Part shown: positions 23,961 through 30,851 of the stretch, one piece after another
How the letters are laid out: every line of letters starts with the position of its first letter
Position numbering within the stretch: the stretch's first letter is position 1
From: Clostridia bacterium
GTDB taxonomy: Bacteria > Bacillota > Clostridia > UMGS1883
Assembly (NCBI GenBank): GCA_017414645.1
Contig: JAFQLL010000056.1
Span: 1-36,680 of the forward strand
Reading direction: 5' to 3'
DNA length: 36,680 bases
Program-made: the position numbers and the translations under genes
Notes under the pieces: model-generated
Seen by the model: only the letters and a program-made list of their open reading frames with translations
Database searches by the model: none
Told to the model about the DNA's origin: nothing

Positions 23961-24747
23961 ATTGATATTTCCGGGAAGGTTCATATCGGCCTGCCACCTC
24001 TAAGGTGACATCGTGCCCAACACGTGCACCCTTCATAACCAAAGCCTCCTCAGTTGTGGCATATGCTACCGAGGGGGTGTTGTTGTCAAGGCTTAAGTGC
24101 CCTAAAATAACATGCTTCACACCGCAGTCTAAAAGATGTGAGCAGGTAAGCGCACAGTCATCATTTGAAAGATGTCCAACGCTTGAACGAACTCTTCTTT
24201 TTAAGTCGGGGGAATAGGGACCATGCAAAAGCATGTCCACATCGTGGTTAGACTCAAGCAGTACAATATCGCTTTGTTTTATATTCTCATAAACGGTTTT
24301 GTTCATAACACCAATATCTGTTGCTATGGAAACCTTCTTGTCGTTATGCTCTATTGTGAAGCCTAAGCTTTCGCAGCTGTCGTGTGGTGTGGCAAAGGGT
24401 GTTACAATGGCATCAAAAGCTCCGAACTTTATGCCACCCTTTATGTAGCGTATGTTGTCGGTATCAATTTTGCCAATGCGCGAAATCATGTTCTGCCATG
24501 TTCCCACACTTGCGTATATGGGCAGATTATAGCGCCTTGATAAAATGCCTGCACCCTTTATATGGTCAATGTGCTCATGCGTTATAAAAATACAATCAAG
24601 GCTTTCCGGCTCTACACCAATCTGTCTGAGCGCTGCTTCCAGGTGACTGCCGCTTTCGCCGCAATCAACCAGAATGTTGGTATTGCCTGCCTTCACAAAG
24701 GTGGCATTACCGCTGGACCCTGAAAAAAGACTGCAAAGCTCAACCAT
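23956..24747 (-). CDS. walJ: Metallo-beta-lactamase-fold hydrolase WalJ/YycJ
   Basis: 263 residues. The metal-binding motif THEHIDH is at 56–62, with LFSGSSGNATFV at the N-terminus, ATDIGVM, LLESNHD and LGHLSLDN further on. This matches YycJ/WalJ, reported to be a 5'-3' exonuclease-type MBL protein linked to cell-wall/DNA coordination and mismatch repair in Firmicutes. The precise role here is inferred. Its first 8 nt overlap the end of murA, so they are translationally coupled. The C-terminal YQL-stop ends in a repeat element. Confidence 0.9.
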   Translation of the reverse strand: MVELCSLFSGSSGNATFVKAGNTNILVDCGESGSHLEAALRQIGVEPESLDCIFITHEHIDHIKGAGILSRRYNLPIYASVGTWQNMISRIGKIDTDNIRYIKGGIKFGAFDAIVTPFATPHDSCESLGFTIEHNDKKVSIATDIGVMNKTVYENIKQSDIVLLESNHDVDMLLHGPYSPDLKRRVRSSVGHLSNDDCALTCSHLLDCGVKHVILGHLSLDNNTPSVAYATTEEALVMKGARVGHDVTLEVAGRYEPSRKYQL

Positions 24748-26005
24748 TTGAAATGTACACTCTTTCTATCTTAGCACCAATGTTTGAGAGGCGTGCTTCG
24801 ATGCATTCATAGCCACGGTCGATATATATAGGGTCGTTAATTGTTGTAACACCGTCGCTTGCCAATGCGGCAATAATAAGTGCCGCACCTGCACGAAGGT
24901 CAGTTGCTCTTACGGGCGCACCGTGTAAGCTCTCGCCGCCTTCAATAATTGCGGTTTTCCCCTGCACAGAAATTTCAGCGCCAAGCCTTTTCAATTCGCC
25001 AACATACTGGAAACGGTTGTCCCATACATCCTCGGTAACCATGCTTGTACCCTTAGCCAACGTAAGCAGTGCTACAATCTGAGGCTGAAGATCTGTGGGG
25101 AACCCGGGATATGGCATTGTTCTTACGTCGCAGGGGCGTAAGGGGCTTGTACGCTTAACGCGGATAGCATCGTCATATTCATCAATTTCAACGCCCATCT
25201 CTTCCAGCTTGGATACAAGGGAAGCCATGTGCTTAGGAATTATATTTTTAACTAAAACATCACCGCCTGCTGCAGCGGCCATAATCATGAATGTGCCTGC
25301 TTCAATCTGGTCGGGGATAATGGCATAGGTTCCGCCGCCGAGCTTTTCAACACCGTCAATACGGATAATGTCGGTGCCTGCACCACGTATTCTTGCGCCC
25401 ATTGCATTAAGGAAGTTTGCAAGGTCAACAATGTGAGGCTCCTTTGCTGCATTTTCAATAACGGTTCTGCCCTTTGCCAAAGTTGCTGCAAGGATAATGT
25501 TCATGGTTGCACCAACGCTTACCTTGTCGAGGTATACATTGGCACCTGTAAGGTTTTCTGCCTTTGCTTCAACCTGACCACGCACAATATCAACAGCTGC
25601 ACCCATAGCTTTGAAGCCCTTCACGTGCAAATCGATAGGTCTTTCGCCGAAATTGCAACCGCCGGGAAGAGCAACCTCTGCCTGACCGAACCTGCCTAAG
25701 AGTGCACCCAAAAGATAATAGGAAGCACGCATGCGACTTGCAAGGTCGTAAGGTGCCTTATAGGTAGATACGCAGGATGCATCAATCTCAATTGTATTTT
25801 TATCAATCTTGGTAACCTTTGCACCAAGGAAAGTAAGCATTTCCAGAATTACGTTTACATCACGTATGTCAGGAACGTTTTCTATACGGCAGACACCGTC
25901 TACAAGAAGCGCTGCAGGAATGATAGCTACCGCAGCATTCTTTGCGCCGTTTGTCTGTATTTCACCATAGAGCGGGTTGCCGCCGCTAACACGTAAAGTT
26001 TCCAT
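24740..26005 (-). CDS. murA: UDP-N-acetylglucosamine 1-carboxyvinyltransferase
   Basis: 421 residues. The K22–N23 pair (NGAKNAAV), Arg91 and the catalytic Cys117 (PGGCNFGERPIDLH) are intact, with LTLAKGTSMVTEDVWDNRF and RAGAALIIAAL near the C-terminus. MurA transfers enolpyruvate from PEP to UDP-GlcNAc, the first committed step of peptidoglycan synthesis and the fosfomycin target; Cys at this position predicts a fosfomycin-sensitive site. The ribosome-binding site is weak (GTGGTG about 12 nt upstream). Firmicutes often carry two murA paralogs; which one this is cannot be told. Confidence 0.95.
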   Translation of the reverse strand: METLRVSGGNPLYGEIQTNGAKNAAVAIIPAALLVDGVCRIENVPDIRDVNVILEMLTFLGAKVTKIDKNTIEIDASCVSTYKAPYDLASRMRASYYLLGALLGRFGQAEVALPGGCNFGERPIDLHVKGFKAMGAAVDIVRGQVEAKAENLTGANVYLDKVSVGATMNIILAATLAKGRTVIENAAKEPHIVDLANFLNAMGARIRGAGTDIIRIDGVEKLGGGTYAIIPDQIEAGTFMIMAAAAGGDVLVKNIIPKHMASLVSKLEEMGVEIDEYDDAIRVKRTSPLRPCDVRTMPYPGFPTDLQPQIVALLTLAKGTSMVTEDVWDNRFQYVGELKRLGAEISVQGKTAIIEGGESLHGAPVRATDLRAGAALIIAALASDGVTTINDPIYIDRGYECIEARLSNIGAKIERVYISNG

Positions 26006-26059
26006 TTATATAGAACACCACTTTCATATAAAAGTTGGGTATACACACATACACTATAT

Positions 26060-26089
26060 ATTATAACCCATTTTAGTACAAAATGTCAA
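26060..26089 (-). promoter_or_regulatory. Promoter of murA–walJ
   Basis: On the minus strand TTGACA (26084–26089) and TATAAT (26060–26065) are both perfect and are separated by 18 bp. They lie about 55 bp upstream of murA. No comparably good promoter is visible for the divergent gene at 26162. Confidence 0.82.
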
Positions 26090-26161
26090 CATAAAGGAGC
26101 TATGACAGGGATAAAAAATTGATAAAGGGATATTATAGTGGTAACGGAGGAGGCATATGGA

Positions 26162-26797
26162 ATGGGACTTTCATTTGTAAGAACAATAGCTTTGTACATT
26201 TCGGTAATAATTGCCATGCGGATTATGGGCAAACGCACCATAGGGGAAATGCATCCTACGGAAATGGTGGTTTCCATAATGATTTCCGATTTGGCAACAG
26301 TGCCTATGCAGTCAAAGTCCACTCCGCTTTCAGACGGCATTGTGCCAATTTTTACACTGGTTGTGCTTGAGTTGGTTTTTGCATTCCTGGTTCTTAAGAG
26401 TCGCAGTATAAGAAGGCTTCTTGTTGGGCGCAGCTGTAGTGTAACAAAGGGCGGAAAGCTTCTTGAGAAGGAGATGGCAAACCTTAAAATTACCGTTGAC
26501 GACATCGAAGAGCAAATCCGTATAAACGGTTACACAAGCCTTAAGGATGTGGAAGAAATTGTTGTTGAAACAAACGGGCAAGTGTCGGTTATAGGTAAAA
26601 AGGAAGCGGAAAAGGTGCCATATCTTGTTGTTGCAGACGGCAAAATACGCAAAAAGGATATGCAAAGAGCGCACATTACAGCTAAGGACATTGAAAACGA
26701 GCTTAAAAAGCAAGGCATCGCAGATGTAAACGAAGTTTTATACATGAGTGCAATTGATTCTAAAATTGTACACATGCAGAAAAGAGGCGAAAAATAA
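26162..26797 (+). CDS. DUF421 (YetF-like) membrane protein
   Basis: 211 residues. Three hydrophobic stretches occur at about 3–22, 34–49 and 58–79. The DUF421 hallmark RIMGKRTIGEMHPTEMVVSI follows the first. A soluble region has VDDIEEQIRINGYTSLKDVE and ending in EVLYMSAIDSKIVHMQKRG. The family is widespread in Firmicutes, including spore-formers, and its role is not well defined. GGAGGAGG (26146–26153) fixes the ATG at 26162; the upstream GTG at 26138 is not favoured. It overlaps the next gene by one base, and pairing with DUF4363 is a recurrent Clostridia arrangement. Confidence 0.9.
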   Translation: MGLSFVRTIALYISVIIAMRIMGKRTIGEMHPTEMVVSIMISDLATVPMQSKSTPLSDGIVPIFTLVVLELVFAFLVLKSRSIRRLLVGRSCSVTKGGKLLEKEMANLKITVDDIEEQIRINGYTSLKDVEEIVVETNGQVSVIGKKEAEKVPYLVVADGKIRKKDMQRAHITAKDIENELKKQGIADVNEVLYMSAIDSKIVHMQKRGEK

Positions 26798-27165
26798 TGC
26801 GAAGAATGCTTGTTGCTTTGCTGCTGCTTCTTTTAATTATAGCAGGCTGGAAAACCGAGGAGAAATTTGTAAACAATGCCTGCAATGCAATGCTGGAAAA
26901 CGTTGAAAAAATGAAAAATGCAAGAGATGATGAACTCCGGGATCTTACCAAAAAGACCATACAAGAATGGGAGAATACGTCAGGGATTCTTGAAATGTTC
27001 ATTCCGCACGAGGTTGTAGATGACATAAACATAAACTGGGCAGGCTACAAAACAAAAATTGCAGAAGGCAACCACACCTCGGCAATGGTTACACTTTCGG
27101 AATTAGAAGAGCATTTCAAGGAAATGCAGAGTAAAATCAAAGTCAATTTTCAAAATATTTTTTAA
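26797..27165 (+). CDS. DUF4363-like membrane-anchored protein
   Basis: 122 residues. An N-terminal hydrophobic anchor (about 4–17, MRRMLVALLLLLLIIAG) is followed by a charged, helical, probably extracytoplasmic region with alternating K/E and a WENTSGILEMFIPHEVVD segment. This fits the DUF4363 family, commonly next to DUF421 genes. Function unknown. Its ATG uses the last base of the DUF421 stop, so the two are coupled and probably act together. Confidence 0.82.
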   Translation: MRRMLVALLLLLLIIAGWKTEEKFVNNACNAMLENVEKMKNARDDELRDLTKKTIQEWENTSGILEMFIPHEVVDDININWAGYKTKIAEGNHTSAMVTLSELEEHFKEMQSKIKVNFQNIF

Positions 27166-27182
27166 GGAAAGGCGATGGTATA

Positions 27183-29567
27183 ATGCAGGCTGTTGTAAAT
27201 GCTTTCGACGAAGGGGTGCGGCTGCGACCGTTAAGCTGCATAAAAAACGGAATATTGCTCGAAATAGGTAACCTGACCATAGCAGAGCATATCATGAAGT
27301 TGTTGGTGGCAGGTAAGGTTACAAAGGTTACCTTCATATGTGGTTACATGGCAGAAAATGTTATGGATTATTTAAAAGATGCAAACAGCTTCGGTATTGA
27401 GGTTGAATGCTTTGCAGCGGAAAATGAAGACACAGCGCTTTCTTGCTGTGCTGAACAAATTAAGGAAGATTTTGTTTATTTTGCAAAAGGCGTATATGCC
27501 GATTTTGACTTAGGCAATGCAATAGAGTTTCACAAAAAAAATCGTTCATTTCTCACGGTGCTTACAAACCCCGGGATGCACGGAGGCTTTATAAGCGACA
27601 AAACAGGCCGCGTTACGCGCATTGAGGAAAGACAGCTGTGGAACAGTCTCTCCGGAGAGCAAGGCATAGGGATATATATTTTAAACCACAAAGCGGCAGA
27701 ATATGCCGTAAAGGGCGAATTTTCCCACGAGGCTCTTGGTGAAACTGTGCGATCGGGTAAGGTGGTGTACACAAAAGCTGTGACAGGGGCGTGCGAAAGC
27801 ATTAATGATGCAGCTTCCTATATGCGTGGCTGCACCCTGTTTCTTGAAAACATGAAAAAAACAGACTGCGCAGGGATATGCGTCAGCGAAGGCGCCGTTG
27901 TGGAAAAGGGTGCAATATTGGAGACCCCGTGTTTTATCGGCAACGGTGCACATGTTCATAAGGGTGCCAAAATAGGGGCTTTTACACTAATCGGGGAAAA
28001 CAGTGTTGTTTGTGAGGGAGCAAGCATAAAACGATGTGTTATTTCCAAAAACTGCCACATCGGCGCCTTTGCCACCTTGCGAGGATGCGTTTTCGACGAA
28101 AAGGTACACTGTGGCAGAAACACTACAGTGTATGAGCAGGCAATTGTTGGCAAAGCCTCGGTAATCGGCCCCGAGGTGCTTGTAAAATCTTTTGTGAAAA
28201 TATGGCCCGAAAAAACAATTGAAAAAGGATCCGTTGTTGCTGAAAACATTATGTGGGGACAAAAAAAGCGCTCGGGACTTTTCGAAAACGGGCTTATAAA
28301 GGGCATAGTAAATGTGGACATAACACCGCTGTTCTGCACACTTTTAGGTTCAGTTGCAGGGAAGGTGTTCCAAATGGGTGAGGTTGGCATTGCAACCGAC
28401 GATTCTGCTTCGGGGGCAATGCTGCGTGATGCTGTTACGGCAGGGCTATTGGGAGCTGGCTGCTCTGTAAAGGACTTTGGCGAGCAGCCTTTGCCCATAA
28501 CAAGGCGAGGCACTGCCTTTTATGCCCTGCAAGGTGCAGTATGTATAAGTGTGCATTCCTGTAACGGTGAAGATGTTGCCGAAATAACCCTGCTTGGCAA
28601 AAACGGCTTTGACCTTGAAGAAAAAATGCAGCAAAGCATGGAGGAGCTTTTTGAAAAGGGCGATATTGTATACCCTGAGGCAAAAGGTATCAACCAGGTT
28701 GAGTATGTATTCGAATTTAAGCTCCACTATCTTAAAAGCCTTGTTGGTTACTCAAAGGCAGAGCGTATGCCAATGAAGGTTCTCGTTTGTGCCAATGCTC
28801 CCTGGGGCAGGCGGCTTATAATTTCAGCCCTGGCGGATTTTTCGTCCTCTGTAAGTATTTTTGATGGTAAGTGCGAAACAAGAAAAGACTCAGAGGCCTT
28901 TGCAAAGGCGACCGCAGCGGGCAAGTTTGACGTAGGCTTCATGCTGGACGGACGTTGCGAAAAGCTTAGTATTGCCTCTAGAGGAAAGCTTCTCGATGAT
29001 AACACCTACGAGGCCTTGTGTGCGCTTATTGTAATGAAAAAATATGAAAATGCAAAAATATATGTGCCTGTGACCGCAAGCAGTGCCATCGATATTATGG
29101 CAGAAAAGTATGCTGCAACTGTTATACGGACAAAAACAACCCCTCTTGCAATAATGAAACAAATGGCAGGAAGAGACAAGCATATATCGGAGCAGTTTAT
29201 ATTCAGGTTCGATGCTGTGGGATCGGTTATATTGCTGATGGATTATCTCACAAAGGAAAAGCTCAGTATGGAAAGTCTTCTGGCAGAAATACCGACTGTT
29301 GCAACAAACAGTGTGGTGTTAGAATGTACCGACCGGAACTTTGACGAGCTTCTTGAAAAGATTTATACCCTCCCAACTTCTGCCGAAATGCCTGAGGGCG
29401 TAAAAATCACCTTTGATAAAGGCTGGGTTGTTGTAATCCCCGATACAAAAAAGGAAGCCTTTCATATGGTGAGCGATGCTGTGAGTATGGAAGCGGCGAA
29501 GGAGTTGTGCGATTTGTGTATAAAGCAAATACGGGAAAAAGAACAAAGTGTCTCCGACACGCCTTGA
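27183..29567 (+). CDS. Nucleotidyltransferase–hexapeptide–phosphomannomutase fusion with degenerate active sites
   Basis: 794 residues in the order of mannose-1-phosphate guanylyltransferase/phosphomannomutase fusions. Residues 1–225 are a sugar-nucleotidyltransferase-like domain; about 230–345 are left-handed-helix hexapeptide repeats (GAVVEKGAILETPCFIGNGA and similar); about 375–780 resemble the phosphohexomutase folds. Key motifs are altered. The GGxGTRLRP loop reads NAFDEGVRLRP. The mutase serine loop (TASHNP) reads HSCNG, with Ser459 kept but His and Pro lost. The metal loop DGDADR reads DGRCEK (589–594), losing two aspartates. The GEESGH sugar loop reads ISEQFIF near 669. It may be a regulatory or structural pseudoenzyme. 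It starts 17 nt after the DUF4363 gene and probably shares its transcript. Confidence 0.82.
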   Translation: MQAVVNAFDEGVRLRPLSCIKNGILLEIGNLTIAEHIMKLLVAGKVTKVTFICGYMAENVMDYLKDANSFGIEVECFAAENEDTALSCCAEQIKEDFVYFAKGVYADFDLGNAIEFHKKNRSFLTVLTNPGMHGGFISDKTGRVTRIEERQLWNSLSGEQGIGIYILNHKAAEYAVKGEFSHEALGETVRSGKVVYTKAVTGACESINDAASYMRGCTLFLENMKKTDCAGICVSEGAVVEKGAILETPCFIGNGAHVHKGAKIGAFTLIGENSVVCEGASIKRCVISKNCHIGAFATLRGCVFDEKVHCGRNTTVYEQAIVGKASVIGPEVLVKSFVKIWPEKTIEKGSVVAENIMWGQKKRSGLFENGLIKGIVNVDITPLFCTLLGSVAGKVFQMGEVGIATDDSASGAMLRDAVTAGLLGAGCSVKDFGEQPLPITRRGTAFYALQGAVCISVHSCNGEDVAEITLLGKNGFDLEEKMQQSMEELFEKGDIVYPEAKGINQVEYVFEFKLHYLKSLVGYSKAERMPMKVLVCANAPWGRRLIISALADFSSSVSIFDGKCETRKDSEAFAKATAAGKFDVGFMLDGRCEKLSIASRGKLLDDNTYEALCALIVMKKYENAKIYVPVTASSAIDIMAEKYAATVIRTKTTPLAIMKQMAGRDKHISEQFIFRFDAVGSVILLMDYLTKEKLSMESLLAEIPTVATNSVVLECTDRNFDELLEKIYTLPTSAEMPEGVKITFDKGWVVVIPDTKKEAFHMVSDAVSMEAAKELCDLCIKQIREKEQSVSDTP

Positions 29568-29629
29568 CAATAGCTCGAACTAAGGCAGATAGAGGAGAAA
29601 ACACTTTGTAATGCATATGCGTTTTCCGA

Positions 29630-29655
29630 GCCGTGCGAGGAAATTCTCGCATGGC
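29630..29655. repeat. 10-bp hairpin downstream of the fusion gene
   Basis: GCCGTGCGAG (29630–29639) pairs with CTCGCATGGC (29646–29655) with one wobble and a GAAATT loop. No T-run follows. It lies in the 196-nt gap between the fusion gene and the converging threonine aldolase gene. It may be part of a decayed repeat. Confidence 0.5.
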
Positions 29656-29671
29656 AATAGAATTAAATTTA

Positions 29672-29716
29672 TTTTTAACATTATAGGGAATACGTAATTT
29701 CCTATAATGTTAAAAA
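29672..29716. repeat. 16-bp perfect inverted repeat
   Basis: TTTTTAACATTATAGG (29672–29687) is perfectly complementary to CCTATAATGTTAAAAA (29701–29716), with a 13-nt spacer. The right arm runs directly into the A-tract of the next hairpin, so two hairpins are stacked here. It may be a second terminator-like structure or a small palindromic element. Confidence 0.7.
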
Positions 29717-29745
29717 GCGGTACAGTAATTTGCTGTACCGCTTTT
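29713..29745. terminator. Bidirectional terminator between the fusion gene and threonine aldolase
   Basis: AAAAGCGGTACAG (29713–29725) pairs with CTGTACCGCTTTT (29733–29745), a 13-bp perfect stem with a 7-nt loop and A/T ends on both sides. It suits both converging transcripts. Confidence 0.88.
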
Positions 29746-29763
29746 AGTATAGTCGATATTCTG

Positions 29764-30786
29764 TTACAAAAGTGCAATAAGCTTTTCTACGTCGTCTTTG
29801 GTGGTTGCCCAGCTTGTGGCAAAGCGGACTACCGTGTGATCTTTGTCATATTTTTCCCAATAGCTTATGCAAACATTTTCTTTAATTTTTTCCATCTGCT
29901 TGTTTTCCAGCACAATAAAAATCTGGTTAGTGGGAGAGTCTATGAAAAACTCATAGCCCCTTTCTCGGAATGCAGCCTTGAGCATGGCGGCAGTTTCAAT
30001 GGCATTTTTTGAAATTTCTGTATAAAGATTATCGGTAAAAAGGGCATCGAACTGAACACCTAAAAGCCTGCCCTTAGCAAGCATTGCGCCATGCTGCTTT
30101 GTAAGGGTTGTAAAGTGCTTGGGTGCGTTTTTCTTTGTGAACACCACCGCTTCACCGCAAAGAGCACCGCACTTTGTACCGCCAATGTAGAACACATCTG
30201 TAAGGGCGGCAATGTCGGGGAGTGTAAGGTCTGTTTCGGAGGCAAGTGCATAGCCTAAGCGTGCGCCGTCCAAAAACAGCGGAATGTTGTACTTTTTACA
30301 GGTGTCGCTTATTTCTGTGAGCTCTTTCTTTGTGTAAAGTGTACCGTACTCTGTGGGGTGAGATATGTAAACCATGCCCGGGTATACCATGTGGCTGTGG
30401 CTTTCATCGGCATAAAATGTTTCAACAAAGGCTGAAATATCATCAGCTTTTATTTTACCGTTAAGCTGCGGAAGTGTTATAACCTTGTGACCTGTGTATT
30501 CAATTGCGCCTGCTTCGTGGCATGCAACGTGGCCTGTTTGCGCACTGAGTACACCTTCGTGGCGCTCAAGCATTGTTGCTATAACAGCCTGATTTGTCTG
30601 TGTGCCGCCCGAAATGAAGAAAACCTCGGCATCGGGGCAGGCGGTTGCCTGTCTTATCTTTTCCTTGGCAAGAAGCGAATACTTATCCTCGCCGTAGCCG
30701 TCAAGCTTTTCAAAATTTGTTTTTGTAAGGTGCTCCAAAACCTTGGGGTGTGCACCTTCAGAATAGTCGTTTTTAAAGTAAAGCAT
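29764..30786 (-). CDS. ltaE: Low-specificity threonine aldolase (PLP-dependent)
   Basis: 340 residues from the chosen start. Fold-type I PLP enzyme: FISGGTQTNQAVI, HVACHEAGAIEYTGHKV, FLDGARLGYAL (Asp173 pairs with the PLP nitrogen) and YIGGTKCGALCGEAVVF with the Schiff-base Lys205. It cleaves threonine/allo-threonine to glycine and acetaldehyde; other beta-eliminating activity is possible. ACGGAGGTTACT fixes the ATG at 30786; the frame extends 17 codons further upstream, but those codons cover a hairpin. It lies 65 nt behind the topoisomerase gene, separated by a terminator-like stem. Confidence 0.9.
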   Translation of the reverse strand: MLYFKNDYSEGAHPKVLEHLTKTNFEKLDGYGEDKYSLLAKEKIRQATACPDAEVFFISGGTQTNQAVIATMLERHEGVLSAQTGHVACHEAGAIEYTGHKVITLPQLNGKIKADDISAFVETFYADESHSHMVYPGMVYISHPTEYGTLYTKKELTEISDTCKKYNIPLFLDGARLGYALASETDLTLPDIAALTDVFYIGGTKCGALCGEAVVFTKKNAPKHFTTLTKQHGAMLAKGRLLGVQFDALFTDNLYTEISKNAIETAAMLKAAFRERGYEFFIDSPTNQIFIVLENKQMEKIKENVCISYWEKYDKDHTVVRFATSWATTKDDVEKLIALL

Positions 30787-30797
30787 AGTAACCTCCG

Positions 30798-30831
30798 TAA
30801 AGCAAAAGGATTCCGCGCAAGCGAAATCCTT
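30798..30831 (-). terminator. Terminator-like hairpin after the topoisomerase gene
   Basis: Read on the minus strand, AAGGATTTCGC and GCGGAATCCTT flank a short TT-G loop region and are followed by TTGCTTT. There is one mismatch in the stem. It can end or weaken transcription into the threonine aldolase gene, whose ribosome-binding site is only a few bases beyond. Confidence 0.6.
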
Positions 30832-30851
30832 CCGCAAATGTTTAGTGTTTA

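Noticed and set aside
26102-26122. Six-codon leader ORF (MTGIKN) upstream of the DUF421 gene
   Set aside because: AAAGGAG is only two bases from the ATG, too close for a normal site, and no attenuator stem follows.
29611-29697. 28-codon ORF after GAGGAG in the gap behind the fusion gene
   Set aside because: The spacing from GAGGAG to the ATG is too long, it runs through two inverted repeats and the composition is not protein-like.
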